A stretch of DNA of 47,110 bases from positions 1-47,110 of IMG/VR virus record IMGVR_UViG_3300021371_000028; one strand, given 5' to 3'. Positions 21,199-29,033 of the stretch are shown here, in pieces (position 1 is the stretch's first letter; the number at the start of each line of letters is the position of its first letter). The stretch is from a virus. The notes beneath the pieces were generated by a model that saw nothing but the letters and a program-made list of their open reading frames with translations, was not told the DNA's origin and did no database searches. A program made the position numbers and the translations under genes.

Positions 21199-21891
21199 CT
21201 ATTCTCCAGTTACTAAGTGAAAGTGTCTTTCATAAACATGCAAATTTTGCACTTGCCAAATGATATCGCCGGGTTTAAAATCATCTTCAAACATATATTC
21301 ATCCGAATAATTAATTGCTTCGCATAATTCTCGAAGTACATATTTTTGCCAAGCTCTGTCGTTTTTATAACCAAACACTACATCATTAGATCTCATCTGA
21401 ACTGCAGCATGAATTAAATTATCTCTAATATAATAAGTTACCGCATTGGTACAAATAAAATCATTTTTGCCATTTTCATTATATTCAACCCAAATTGAAG
21501 GGCGATTATAAATCATAGTGGCGCGTCTGCCATCTTTATTATTTATTAATTCTTTGACTACAGCATTAAATTGACTGTAATATTTCTTATCGAATATAAG
21601 CTTACCGTAATTCGAATTAATATTGCCGTGCTCATCTGCACAATATTCCCAAGCTTCTGGTGGATGTCGACCATCATGGTAGATGTCATAGATATTTGTT
21701 GACTCACTCAAATACCAATCAATTTCTGCGCTAACGTATTCTTTATTAACTTTACCGAAAATCGCAGATTCATCGGCTAAGAAAGATGCACCAAGAATTT
21801 CAATTGTTTTTTGGCCAGTCTTATCTACTACGAATTCTTCAGCAGATAGTTTATCGATAAACTCTGCGCGAATATCATTTACTGTCAGCAT
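21199..21891 (-). CDS. 42: dCMP hydroxymethylase gp42
   Basis: A 230-residue thymidylate-synthase-family enzyme close to T4 gp42 (246), which converts dCMP to 5-hydroxymethyl-dCMP using methylene-tetrahydrofolate. Shared blocks: FVVDKTGQKTIEILGASFLAD at the N-terminus, catalytic Cys147 in DFICTN (T4 Cys148), QMRSNDVVFGYKNDRAWQKYVL and LHVYERHFHLV. In GYKND, Asp178 takes the place of the Asn of thymidylate synthases and corresponds to T4 Asp179, which selects dCMP over dUMP. The phage therefore probably carries hydroxymethylcytosine in its DNA. It overlaps the DUF1599-like gene by 17 bases. Confidence 0.93.
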   Translation of the reverse strand: MLTVNDIRAEFIDKLSAEEFVVDKTGQKTIEILGASFLADESAIFGKVNKEYVSAEIDWYLSESTNIYDIYHDGRHPPEAWEYCADEHGNINSNYGKLIFDKKYYSQFNAVVKELINNKDGRRATMIYNRPSIWVEYNENGKNDFICTNAVTYYIRDNLIHAAVQMRSNDVVFGYKNDRAWQKYVLRELCEAINYSDEYMFEDDFKPGDIIWQVQNLHVYERHFHLVTGE

Positions 21892-22237
21892 CTATGATTT
21901 CCTTTACGGTTTTTGGATTTGATTTGATAGGGCGATTAAACATATCACGGTCTGGCTTTTGGCCTTCCATTTTACCGCGCATGTACGATACAGCAAATGA
22001 AGCATAGTTAATTAAATCTTTGTATGAATCCTCGAGCGATTCAAAGTTTGGATCATTACCAGATTCTAAAAGAGATGTGGCGCGCATTACTTTACCAATA
22101 ATAATATCATGAATTGTATCGACGCCGCGGCGGTAATGCATTGCTTGTAATATCGCAGATTCGTCACTTTGATAATCTTGCGATTTGCGAGTTTGCAGTT
22201 CGGCGCATTCCTGCAATACTTTAACTGATTCTTTCAT
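21875..22237 (-). CDS. DUF1599-like (nucleotide-modification-associated) protein
   Basis: A 120-residue protein with KSQDYQSDESAILQAM, then DIIIGKVMRATSLLESG and ESLEDSYKDLINYASFAV. This K-x2-DY, IxxKxxR, E-Sx2-DLxNY pattern is that of the DUF1599 (Nmad1-type) family, which is often linked to phage nucleotide or DNA modification. ATG 22237, six bases after GGAG, was chosen over ATG 22249. First gene of the operon with gp42, from the promoter at 22259. Role inferred from family and neighbour only. Confidence 0.72.
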   Translation of the reverse strand: MKESVKVLQECAELQTRKSQDYQSDESAILQAMHYRRGVDTIHDIIIGKVMRATSLLESGNDPNFESLEDSYKDLINYASFAVSYMRGKMEGQKPDRDMFNRPIKSNPKTVKEIIDADSK

Positions 22238-22258
22238 ACTTTTCTCCAATTTGCATAT

Positions 22259-22287
22259 ATTATACCACAGTTACATACGTTTGTAAA
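22259..22287 (-). promoter_or_regulatory. Early promoter TTTACA-N17-TATAAT
   Basis: -35 TTTACA at 22282-22287, -10 TATAAT at 22259-22264, spacing 17. The -35 lies inside the last codons of the primase-like gene. It drives the DUF1599-like, gp42 and dCMP deaminase operon. Confidence 0.85.
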
Positions 22288-23203
22288 CAAATTCTAGCGC
22301 TCTATCAGCTTCTTTTTCAATAGGTCTATTAGCATACCAGTTACCGGTATCTTGATCAAACTGTTTACACATTTGAGAAATTTCATGAGCAGTGATTGGA
22401 TATTCGCGACGGATTGCATTTGCTGCGATTGACACCATTATTCTATACATAGTATGATACCAACCAGTGTTAGTAATCGAACGGTATTCAGCTTCAAGGT
22501 GTTTAGGGAAAAACGGGCAATCGTGATATGAATTCCAGCGATAGCTCGTGTTTTCTAGTTTAGATTTTCGGTGCTCAATGATTTGTTTTTGAAGTTCATC
22601 TGGCAGTCTATCGAAAAAGTTTGATGCGTGTGATTTTTCCTGATAAGGAAACTCTTTCATTAGGGCATATGGATCAATAAATTCACTACCACCACCAGTA
22701 AAAATAAAGTTGTTAGCGCCGCTATACTTACCAGGGATATAATACATTCTTGATAAGTCTTTAGTTTGACGATCTCCAATGTTTCCAAGCTTTGATTGGA
22801 GAGCGAACCAGAAGCTTTTAATATCTTCTTTTCTAACTCTTGTTCGAAGTGGAAAAACAAGCCGAAATTTTGGCGAATCGCTTGTGCTACTTGCAGTAGA
22901 ATAACAAATGTAGTGGCAATTATTAACCATCCCATCAAGCTCACTCTTTAAGTCTCCTTTAAATTCATGATCATCGACATCGACTGCGCACCATTTACCC
23001 CAGTCCATGACATTGTGATTAGCTCTAGTTGTATTTATTATATAAGTGGCCGGTGAAATAAGCTGAGCATCTTTTTTACTTTTACGAGGAATTTCTGATA
23101 ACTCATATAAAAGCTTTTCAAACTTTTCGAATGAATCAAAATCCATTCTTTTATGAGTTTTATTATCAAATATATTTTTAAATAATGTCAGAGAGTAGTC
23201 CAT
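22271..23203 (-). CDS. Probable AEP-type DNA primase
   Basis: A 310-residue protein with a pattern of archaeo-eukaryotic primase (PrimPol/RepA-like) catalytic domains: WCAVDVDDHEF supplies a hydrophobic-DxD metal motif (Asp75, Asp77); YICYSTASSTSDSPKFRLVF is the strand, Ser-rich turn and Arg strand; and DLSRMYYIPGKY is the conserved R-x2-Y-x-PG strand. The C-terminal 70 residues (TGWYHTMYRIMVSIAANAI, then CKQFDQ and EADRALEF) look like a PriCT helical domain. T4 gp61 is instead DnaG-type. ATG 23203 follows AAAGGAAA. Adjacent to gp43 and MazG. Family assignment by motif reading only. Confidence 0.6.
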   Translation of the reverse strand: MDYSLTLFKNIFDNKTHKRMDFDSFEKFEKLLYELSEIPRKSKKDAQLISPATYIINTTRANHNVMDWGKWCAVDVDDHEFKGDLKSELDGMVNNCHYICYSTASSTSDSPKFRLVFPLRTRVRKEDIKSFWFALQSKLGNIGDRQTKDLSRMYYIPGKYSGANNFIFTGGGSEFIDPYALMKEFPYQEKSHASNFFDRLPDELQKQIIEHRKSKLENTSYRWNSYHDCPFFPKHLEAEYRSITNTGWYHTMYRIMVSIAANAIRREYPITAHEISQMCKQFDQDTGNWYANRPIEKEADRALEFVYKRM

Positions 23204-23591
23204 GATTTCCTTTATGACTCGGTGCTTCCCAACCATCAGGCTTAATTAAATCAGGCAAACCTAAAGGATTTGGGCGAGATTCTTTCACTCCAGGCGTTTT
23301 AGCTAAATTTGCCTTATACACCTCATTCCAAGCTTTTTCAGAATCAACGTTAAATGCATCGAGAGTTCCAATTGCAATAACACATAAGTCAATTAGTCCA
23401 TCTACAATTTCTTCTGGATCGTTATTTTCAAATGCAGCTTTTGTTTCATTTAATTCTTCTTCTAAGAATTTAATACGAAACTCTAAAAATTTGCGCATGA
23501 GTTCTTTATCGTGCTTATTTTTTCGAATCCATTCTGTCACTTGATAATTAGTATGCATTACTTGCATATCTTTAAACCATCTATCGGTCAT
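23178..23591 (-). CDS. MazG-like nucleotide pyrophosphohydrolase
   Basis: A 137-residue all-alpha NTP pyrophosphohydrolase: FRIKFLEEELNETKAAFE provides the EE-x2-E metal helix and EEIVDGLIDLCVIAIGTLDAF the D-x2-D helix, followed by the family's FNVDSEKAWNEVYKANLAKT. It resembles the MazG-like proteins of T4-like cyanophages. Likely substrate a (d)NTP; roles proposed elsewhere include ppGpp control or nucleotide sanitation. It overlaps the polymerase-linked small gene by 11 bases and the primase by 26. Confidence 0.85.
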   Translation of the reverse strand: MTDRWFKDMQVMHTNYQVTEWIRKNKHDKELMRKFLEFRIKFLEEELNETKAAFENNDPEEIVDGLIDLCVIAIGTLDAFNVDSEKAWNEVYKANLAKTPGVKESRPNPLGLPDLIKPDGWEAPSHKGNHGLLSDII

Positions 23592-23835
23592 CGTTGTCTC
23601 CTACAATTGTAAATTTAAGTGGTTCACTAGTATATTCTACCACACTTTCTTCAGAATGTACAACAATATCAATATAATTATTTTCCGGAATATGATATCC
23701 AGATGCTTTTAAGAATCCTTCGAAAGCTTCTAGCAAATCAGGCAGACTTGCCTCTTCACTTATAGTCATTTCAATATTTTCAATAGCGGTGTAAGGCCTA
23801 TCACGGTCATTAGTAGTATTGATAAATTTAATCAT
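23581..23835 (-). CDS. Hypothetical protein, 84 aa
   Basis: Starts [20 protein letters not shown] at ATG 23835, overlapping the gp43 stop (ATGA), which fixes the start against a longer frame. Acidic; a helix ([19 protein letters not shown]) is followed by beta strands ([10 protein letters not shown]). No family recognised; translationally coupled to the polymerase. Confidence 0.76.
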   Translation of the reverse strand: MIKFINTTNDRDRPYTAIENIEMTISEEASLPDLLEAFEGFLKASGYHIPENNYIDIVVHSEESVVEYTSEPLKFTIVGDNDDR

Positions 23836-26273
23836 GCGAAGAACTCCTCTAGTGTTGCTTCTTCTTCGGCTTTCCAACCGATTGCGTTTAAAATAAAATT
23901 AAGTGGTTCTAGAAATGTTTTTTCAAATTGTTTGTCATAATCAATGTATTTATGTAACTGTAGTTCCGGTGGTAGATATTCCGGAAACGTGATGACATTT
24001 TCTTTAATGTGATTCGGGACTTTGAGATAACAGAATTTAGTTTTATCACCCGCCTGTATGAGCTCATATTTCTTCTGAAGCGTATGTTGCTTAATATAGT
24101 GATTATATAGTAGCGCTCCACGAACATGTATTGGCGTACCCTTACTATAGATAAATTTTCTATCTCTCCACTTTTCCAGTTCTGATACACCCCGCGGGAA
24201 AGATACCTGCTCTGGAGAAAGAGCTTTAAACCTGGCCTTGAAATCAGCGATCTCCTTTTGAGTATTTTCTTCCGATGAAGATATAATAACTTTAAATAGT
24301 TGTTTGAGTGCGTCCCTACAAACCGCCGGTGTAGAGGATTTGATTGCTTCAATTCCCATGATTTTGAGCTTTGGTTCGGTGTATTGTACACCTTCACTAT
24401 TATGGACATTAAGGATATACCTCTTTTTTGCTGTCCAGATACCACGATCTGCAATGACTTCGCGAGACATTTCCATGCGTTTTCTATAGCAATTCATGTT
24501 GTGGAAAAGATTGTCATATGATTTAGCTAAAAGTTTTTCGAAGTGATCTGTACAGATCTTATCTAAAAACTTAACAGGATCTTCTGGACTAAAGTGATTT
24601 ACTAATGGACCGAAATTGACGTATAAAGAATCTGTATCAATTGCAATAACGTAATCAGTTTCAGTCTTTAATAGTTTATTCATTTCTTTGTTCACCGCAG
24701 CTTCAGCCCACTGAATCACTCGTTGGCCAGTGAGTGTAATACCTTCTGCGATTCTTAGATCAAAATACTTAAAATATTGATTACCGAGAGCGCCAAAAAG
24801 AGAGTTAAGCAAAATTTTAAGAGCCATCTGACTGTTTTCAAGTTGACTAATTTCTTTTTCAAGATCATATGTATTTTGTTTTTCATACTCCTGTTGAGCT
24901 GCTAGCATCATATTCTTAATCGATTTGCGTTCGTCGTAATAATCTACAATGATGCTTGGAATAATACCTTCTTTGTCTTTTCGATAAAAAGATCCGTTAG
25001 CTGCGCATGTTGCATCTTCTGATTTACTGCTTATCAATGTCTCCGGAGACATATTCCATTGCACAATAATGTTAGGATATAGTGAGTTTAAGTCAAATGA
25101 TACTACCCAATCATGAATTCCAACTTGCGGTTCTTTGACGTATCCACCTGCAAATGTAGATTTTTGAGAAGGTGCAACTTCTAATGGTGGAACCTTACGT
25201 AGAGATAGTAGCTTACGATATATGATGGATTCCCAGATTGCTGTAGTGCCAAAGGTGTCATTGTAGTTAACACCACCTTTATATGCAACAGTAACAGCAG
25301 TCGTGATAAGCCCCATCTTATCTTCTAAGCGTTCAACCAACTGGACATCTTTCATATTGTAATCGATATATCGTTGATAGTCATCTTTATATAAATTACG
25401 TAATGAACCAGATTCTTCGAAGCTCAGTTTCTTTTCACCTAGCACGACAGACGCAATATGATCTAGCTTGTAAGATTCTTGAGCTCCATATGAGTAGCCA
25501 AACTTTTGAAAGAGCTCTAGATAATCGAGCTGACTGATACCTTTAATATCATAAGTGTCTTCAGGTCTTTGTCTACGAGTCACTTGTCTATAATCAACTA
25601 ATCCCCACGGAGAAAACTTTTTAATTGCTTCAAGACCGACAATTTTTGCAGTGCGATTAACTAAATATGGAATATCAAAAAAACGTGTATTCCAACCAGT
25701 GATCACGTCAGGAGAATGTACTGGATTGCTCCAGTATTCTAGAAACTTAGAAATTAAGTCAAATTCATTATCACATTTAATAAAATGTAAAGGCTGAATA
25801 AGAGCTTTTTCAGTATCAAAATCACCGTAACCCCAAACTCGATAATGAGTATCTTTATTCGATTTTACCGTAATTGATAGTATCTGTTGATCTGCTATAG
25901 ATGGTTCTGGAAATCCATCTTCATACGCAGTTTCAATATCAATTGTTAAGACATTAATCATTTCGCGATTAAATTTTATTTCATTCGGAAATTTTTCTGC
26001 GATGTATTGATGTATGTAATTGCGAGATCCAAACAGTTTATATCCAGCAACATCGCGGTACATTTCAATATGTTCTTTAGCATCACGCATAGAATCAAAT
26101 TGAACTGAGTTGACGTCAGTACCATCGACTGACGTCCACCCGGTTATTTCTTTTGAGGGAATGAAAAGAGTAGGTTTAAACTTTTCTTTTCTTAAGATTG
26201 GCTGACCATTATCAGCATATCCTCGATATAAAATTGAGTTTGCATATCGAGAAATTGATGTATAAAATGGCAT
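23832..26273 (-). CDS. 43: DNA polymerase gp43 (family B)
   Basis: An 813-residue replicative family-B polymerase (T4 gp43 898). Exonuclease motif Exo [10 protein letters not shown] at 112-120, Exo II-type [12 protein letters not shown] near 193 and Exo III-type YNMKDVQLV near 305; polymerase motif A DLNSLYPN (394-401), motif B K486 to NSLFG (490-494) and motif [10 protein letters not shown] (546-554). The C-terminus ends LEEFFA and may bind the clamp gp45. No intein or break is seen. In T4, 43 follows regA; here about 6 kb of other genes lie between. It has its own early promoter at 26299. Confidence 0.97.
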   Translation of the reverse strand: MPFYTSISRYANSILYRGYADNGQPILRKEKFKPTLFIPSKEITGWTSVDGTDVNSVQFDSMRDAKEHIEMYRDVAGYKLFGSRNYIHQYIAEKFPNEIKFNREMINVLTIDIETAYEDGFPEPSIADQQILSITVKSNKDTHYRVWGYGDFDTEKALIQPLHFIKCDNEFDLISKFLEYWSNPVHSPDVITGWNTRFFDIPYLVNRTAKIVGLEAIKKFSPWGLVDYRQVTRRQRPEDTYDIKGISQLDYLELFQKFGYSYGAQESYKLDHIASVVLGEKKLSFEESGSLRNLYKDDYQRYIDYNMKDVQLVERLEDKMGLITTAVTVAYKGGVNYNDTFGTTAIWESIIYRKLLSLRKVPPLEVAPSQKSTFAGGYVKEPQVGIHDWVVSFDLNSLYPNIIVQWNMSPETLISSKSEDATCAANGSFYRKDKEGIIPSIIVDYYDERKSIKNMMLAAQQEYEKQNTYDLEKEISQLENSQMALKILLNSLFGALGNQYFKYFDLRIAEGITLTGQRVIQWAEAAVNKEMNKLLKTETDYVIAIDTDSLYVNFGPLVNHFSPEDPVKFLDKICTDHFEKLLAKSYDNLFHNMNCYRKRMEMSREVIADRGIWTAKKRYILNVHNSEGVQYTEPKLKIMGIEAIKSSTPAVCRDALKQLFKVIISSSEENTQKEIADFKARFKALSPEQVSFPRGVSELEKWRDRKFIYSKGTPIHVRGALLYNHYIKQHTLQKKYELIQAGDKTKFCYLKVPNHIKENVITFPEYLPPELQLHKYIDYDKQFEKTFLEPLNFILNAIGWKAEEEATLEEFFA

Positions 26274-26298
26274 ATATACTCCATGATGAATTAGATCT

Positions 26299-26327
26299 AT
26301 TATACACTAATTGTGCAATAATGTACA
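26299..26327 (-). promoter_or_regulatory. Early promoter TGTACA-N17-TATAAT
   Basis: -35 TGTACA at 26322-26327, -10 TATAAT at 26299-26304, spacing 17, with GGTGTACATT context. The leader AGATCTAATTCATCATGGAG leads to the gp43 start and shares the GATCTA start of two other leaders. Confidence 0.85.
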
Positions 26328-26336
26328 CCATTTATT

Positions 26337-26450
26337 TCAAGCGCTATCACATTCTCCACAACAATCTGACGTTCCACACTTGTCGTGTACAACGCCATCA
26401 CCTTCTAAAGGATTGTCTAGCCAAACTTCTACTCCATCGGAATCAACCAT
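26337..26450 (-). CDS. Cysteine-rich small protein next to peroxiredoxin
   Basis: Frame of 37 residues from ATG 26450 to TGA 26337, MVDSDGVEVWLDNPLEGDGV then VHDKCGTSDCCGECDSA. Four Cys in the last 13 residues (C-x4-CC-x2-C) suggest metal binding or a redox role. The ATG lies inside the peroxiredoxin stop region (8-base overlap), so translation is coupled to it. The gene ends about 10 bases before the gp43 promoter. Confidence 0.6.
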   Translation of the reverse strand: MVDSDGVEVWLDNPLEGDGVVHDKCGTSDCCGECDSA

Positions 26451-26988
26451 AGACTACATCTACCTTACAGCGAAGATATTCTATTACAGATTCTGGGGAT
26501 GAAACTCCATAAGGATCTGGATTATCTGCTGTAGCATCTGGTTCTAGAAACATTTTTTCAATAATGCCATTATCTACAATCATTGCATATCTGCGTGACC
26601 GAGTGCCAAATCCAATGGCTGACATGTCGACAGCCATTCCCATTTCTTTTGTGAATTCTGCGTTACCATCTGGAATAAAATCAATCTTACCAGCACAGTC
26701 TTGCTCAAGCATCCACTTACGCATAACAAAAGTATCATTTACCGATAACACATAGATCTCATCAATCATATGAGATTTGATAACATCGTGTTGTGCTACA
26801 AAACCCGGCACTTGATATGTAGAGCAAGTGGGTGTATACGCACCCGGTAGCGCAAACACTACGACACGATTGCCCAGGAAAATATCCTTTGTTTCTACGT
26901 CTACCCATTTGAATGGATTATCTCCTCCGATAGATTCATCACGGACTCTCTTCTTGAAAGTCACGTTAGGTACTGGCACACCTTCCAT
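26443..26988 (-). CDS. Peroxiredoxin (Prx5 type)
   Basis: A 181-residue peroxiredoxin reducing hydrogen peroxide or organic peroxides. Catalytic motif PGAYTPTCS with peroxidatic Cys55, and the family's VLSVNDTFVMRKW, FIPDGNAEFTKEMGM and GFGTRSRRYAMIVD segments. It belongs to the Prx5/AhpE-like group, with a further Cys near residue 98 and one near the end. A phage-borne antioxidant would protect the infected cell, by inference. ATG 26988 overlaps the previous stop (TAATG). Confidence 0.92.
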   Translation of the reverse strand: MEGVPVPNVTFKKRVRDESIGGDNPFKWVDVETKDIFLGNRVVVFALPGAYTPTCSTYQVPGFVAQHDVIKSHMIDEIYVLSVNDTFVMRKWMLEQDCAGKIDFIPDGNAEFTKEMGMAVDMSAIGFGTRSRRYAMIVDNGIIEKMFLEPDATADNPDPYGVSSPESVIEYLRCKVDVVYG

Positions 26989-27128
26989 TACCCCTGTCCT
27001 CTATATGTTTTGTGTGATCTTTTCTTTGATTTATTCATTGAAGAAAACTTTACGTTTTTTCTACCAATTGATGTTGCTTTTAAATTACGTTCAGGCTTCC
27101 ACGCGGTTGCAGCAGTTTTATTTGCCAT
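26988..27128 (-). CDS. Small basic protein, 46 aa
   Basis: Frame from ATG 27128 to TAA 26988: MANKTAATAWKPERNLKATS, then KNVKFSSMNKSKKRSHKTYR. Very basic and Ser/Thr-rich, without hydrophobic core, so likely disordered and nucleic-acid binding. Stop/start overlaps on both sides (TAATG) support it. Confidence 0.65.
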   Translation of the reverse strand: MANKTAATAWKPERNLKATSIGRKNVKFSSMNKSKKRSHKTYRGQG

Positions 27129-27319
27129 TATTTAGCAGCCTCGTCTGAAGCATTTTTCTTTTCCTGAATTTCTGCTCTTCGAGTTTTAGTGAGCTTGCCG
27201 ATTTCACCTAAAGCTTTTCGTGCACGAGTGCCTGCAGCTTTATTGCCTTTGGCTTCAAAAGCTTCACTTTCTTTAACGTAAGCTTCAACTAATTCTAAAA
27301 TTTGATTATGTGTTTCCAT
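27128..27319 (-). CDS. Small charged helical protein, 63 aa
   Basis: Begins METHNQILELVEAYVKESEA, then GTRARKALGEIGKLTKTRRA and a Lys/Ala-rich end. Similar Ala/Lys/Arg proteins (sometimes noted as histone H1-like) occur in T4-like marine phages. A DNA- or protein-binding role is plausible but unproven. ATG overlaps the endolysin stop (TAATG). Confidence 0.75.
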   Translation of the reverse strand: METHNQILELVEAYVKESEAFEAKGNKAAGTRARKALGEIGKLTKTRRAEIQEKKNASDEAAK

Positions 27320-27789
27320 TATGCATTAATACCTTTAGTGTATACTGTTTTGCCGTCTACTCGACTAGCAGTTAGTGTTTCCATGCGATTATCTTCAGTA
27401 TCTCGATATGAGACATGCACCCATCCAGAATCTGGCACGCCTGGCGTGTAAAATTCTAGAATCAATTGATCCCATAATAGATTTTCTTCAATCCATAAAG
27501 CTAGATCTACGTTGGAAATGCCTGGGACTTCAATATCTACAGCTTCGCCTTTACAGTGCTGGCTATTAGATGATCCGCCAATTGCTTCATTAAGTGCAGG
27601 AGAGCGATAACCACTCGTAATGATAGTAGGACCGAAATGATCTCTTACCCTTTGTACAACATCAGCAAATAGTGCTTCAGCTGCTTCTAGATGCTCAACG
27701 TCTGTAATTGTATTATCAATACCTTTACGTTCAGCCGTTTGCGATTTTACATATTCATTCAATGTAAAATTTTTTGATAATAAACTCAT
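27319..27789 (-). CDS. M15-family peptidoglycan peptidase (endolysin)
   Basis: A 156-residue zinc D-Ala-D-Ala carboxypeptidase-like enzyme. SQHCKGEAVD (76-85) gives the S-x-H-x3-G-x-A-x-D zinc motif (His78, Asp85), and SGWVHVSY supplies the third ligand His125. No signal peptide or membrane helix is seen, so it needs a holin or other route to the wall. It would cut peptidoglycan peptides at lysis; a structural role is less likely. ATG 27789 follows GAGG; an upstream start would read through the terminator stem at 27804. Confidence 0.88.
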   Translation of the reverse strand: MSLLSKNFTLNEYVKSQTAERKGIDNTITDVEHLEAAEALFADVVQRVRDHFGPTIITSGYRSPALNEAIGGSSNSQHCKGEAVDIEVPGISNVDLALWIEENLLWDQLILEFYTPGVPDSGWVHVSYRDTEDNRMETLTASRVDGKTVYTKGINA

Positions 27790-27798
27790 AATAATCCT

Positions 27799-27834
27799 CA
27801 AGTAAAAGAGCGGCAGCATTACACTGCCCCTCTT
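27799..27834 (-). terminator. Rho-independent terminator before the endolysin
   Basis: AAGAG-G-GGCAG pairs with CTGCC-G-CTCTT (27804-27834) with one mismatch and a 7-base loop, followed by TTTTACTT. It ends transcripts of the 73-residue gene. Confidence 0.6.
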
Positions 27835-27842
27835 AATATCAT

Positions 27843-28064
27843 TTAGTCTTTCTTAGAAACAAAAGAATACATTTCTTTCGCTTTTTCCATCAGATCTTCC
27901 ACTGAGTACATCTTGTACATATCTTGTACTTCCTCAATAGATTTCTTTCCTGTCTCTAATGCTTTTTCTGCAAAAGAAACATTCATCTGGTACTGCTGAT
28001 CCATATAGTCTTTTGCAAGTGCCAGCATATCTGAACGGATTTCAAATGGATTTTTGTTGGACAT
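27843..28064 (-). CDS. Small helical protein, 73 aa
   Basis: Begins MSNKNPFEIRSDMLALAKDY, all-helical with a phasin-like look (FAEKALETGKKSIEEVQDMY). The ribosome site ACAGGAGA lies upstream. It sits between two hairpins (28093 and 27804), so it is probably its own transcript unit. I recall similar proteins in T4-like marine phages; function unknown. Confidence 0.78.
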   Translation of the reverse strand: MSNKNPFEIRSDMLALAKDYMDQQYQMNVSFAEKALETGKKSIEEVQDMYKMYSVEDLMEKAKEMYSFVSKKD

Positions 28065-28092
28065 AACAATGTCTCCTGTGTGTGTATGTATT

Positions 28093-28111
28093 TAAAACAG
28101 ACTTATGTCTG
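28093..28111 (-). terminator. Weak terminator-like hairpin
   Basis: CAGAC-ATAA-GTCTG followed by TTTTA, in the 103-base gap between the genes at 28168 and 28064. Two more small inverted repeats lie upstream in the same gap (CCTAA/TTAGG near 28155-28170 and AATAATC/GATTATC near 28138-28156), so the leader of the 73-residue gene is structured. Confidence 0.45.
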
Positions 28112-28167
28112 ACTTGTGCATTCCCAAAACTACAAAGGATAATCATCAAGATTATTCCTAAGTTGAA

Positions 28168-28410
28168 TTAGGTACGCTCCTTTTTGATATCGCCCATAAT
28201 TTGGTTTACGATATCACCTAACGACATATGTTTGAAGTCTTTATTAAATGCCTTCAAATGTTGTGCCGTTTCCATTGCCGCCTGTAATTGACGGGCTTCA
28301 ACGAACGCATCATAGATACGAACGATGAATTTAGTTACCGGACTCAGTAGATCTTTCGGTGAGAAAGACGGCTTCCGAATCTCGGGTAGTCTGGTTGCTT
28401 GTGTTGTCAT
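28168..28410 (-). CDS. Small protein, possibly DUF1127-like, 80 aa
   Basis: Starts MTTQATRLPEIRKPSFSPKD at ATG 28410. The C-terminal half, YDAFVEARQLQAAMETAQHL then FKHMSLGDI, resembles the DUF1127 layout (basic helix, then D-x-GLxRxDI), common in Alphaproteobacteria. Weak match. It overlaps the Hsp20 gene by 80 bases in another frame, which is unusual; the start may be further in. Confidence 0.6.
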   Translation of the reverse strand: MTTQATRLPEIRKPSFSPKDLLSPVTKFIVRIYDAFVEARQLQAAMETAQHLKAFNKDFKHMSLGDIVNQIMGDIKKERT

Positions 28411-28843
28411 GTGTGACTCCTCGCGTGTTAGAATTAATTTCAATTGAGCGAGGACGCATTTCTTCTGGGACGACTACTTCTAATTCGATAGCAAGGATGC
28501 CATCCGTAAGATCTGCTCCATTTACCTGAACATATTCAGACAAACGAAATGTTTTTTCGAATTTTTTGGTTGAGATATTTTTGTGGATATATTCTCTTCC
28601 ACGATTTTCGTGCTTACCCGTCACCTTCAGCGACCTATCCTTTACTTCAATATCTAGCTCGTTGCGAGCAAAGCCGGCTACAGCTAACTCAATTAAGTAG
28701 TTGCTTTCATCAACTTTTACGATATTGTGGGGTGGATAATTATCGTTTGCATGTCTTGCAACACGGTCGAGCTCATCAAATAAATGATCGAACCCTACAA
28801 ACGCTGAACGTGGGAATAGTGCATTTACACCTTGTGCTGTCAT
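28331..28843 (-). CDS. Small heat-shock protein Hsp20 (IbpA-like)
   Basis: A 170-residue alpha-crystallin chaperone that holds unfolding proteins. N-terminal FVGFDHLFDELDRVARHAND is the IbpA-type start; the crystallin domain (about 38-130) has YLIELAVAGFARNELDIEV, KSLKVTGKH-like strand and the end motif GILAIELEVVVPE. The tail after 135 is longer than in IbpA. Strong TTAGGAGGT ribosome site and a late promoter 65 bases upstream. Hsp20 genes are common in T4-like marine phages, perhaps for virion assembly. Confidence 0.92.
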   Translation of the reverse strand: MTAQGVNALFPRSAFVGFDHLFDELDRVARHANDNYPPHNIVKVDESNYLIELAVAGFARNELDIEVKDRSLKVTGKHENRGREYIHKNISTKKFEKTFRLSEYVQVNGADLTDGILAIELEVVVPEEMRPRSIEINSNTRGVTHDNTSNQTTRDSEAVFLTERSTESGN

Positions 28844-28906
28844 TATTGACCTCCTAAATTAAAGCAAGGTTATGTTACTAGGACCGGAACAATTCCGCAT
28901 CCGATT

Positions 28907-29026
28907 TTATTTATACAAGTAAAAGTATAAATTCAACAAATATTTAAATTTTTTTGGTTGATGTAGAGGGTCCGGCAAATCGCCAAACACCTCTTCCATC
29001 TTTTTAATATGATCTTCAATCGACAC
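28907..29026 (-). CDS. Small conserved-type protein, 39 aa (GTG start)
   Basis: From GTG 29026 to TAA 28907: MSIEDHIKKMEEVFGDLPDP, then LHQPKKFKYLLNLYFYLYK. I recall peptides with this HI-x-KMEE-x-FGDLPDP motif in T4-like marine phages. It begins 8 bases after the previous stop, and its TAA lies within the late promoter of the Hsp20 gene. Confidence 0.6.
   Translation of the reverse strand: MSIEDHIKKMEEVFGDLPDPLHQPKKFKYLLNLYFYLYK
28908..28915 (-). promoter_or_regulatory. T4-type late promoter TATAAATA
   Basis: Exact late octamer overlapping the stop of the 39-residue gene, 65 bases before the Hsp20 ATG. Confidence 0.65.
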
Positions 29027-29033
29027 TATTTAA

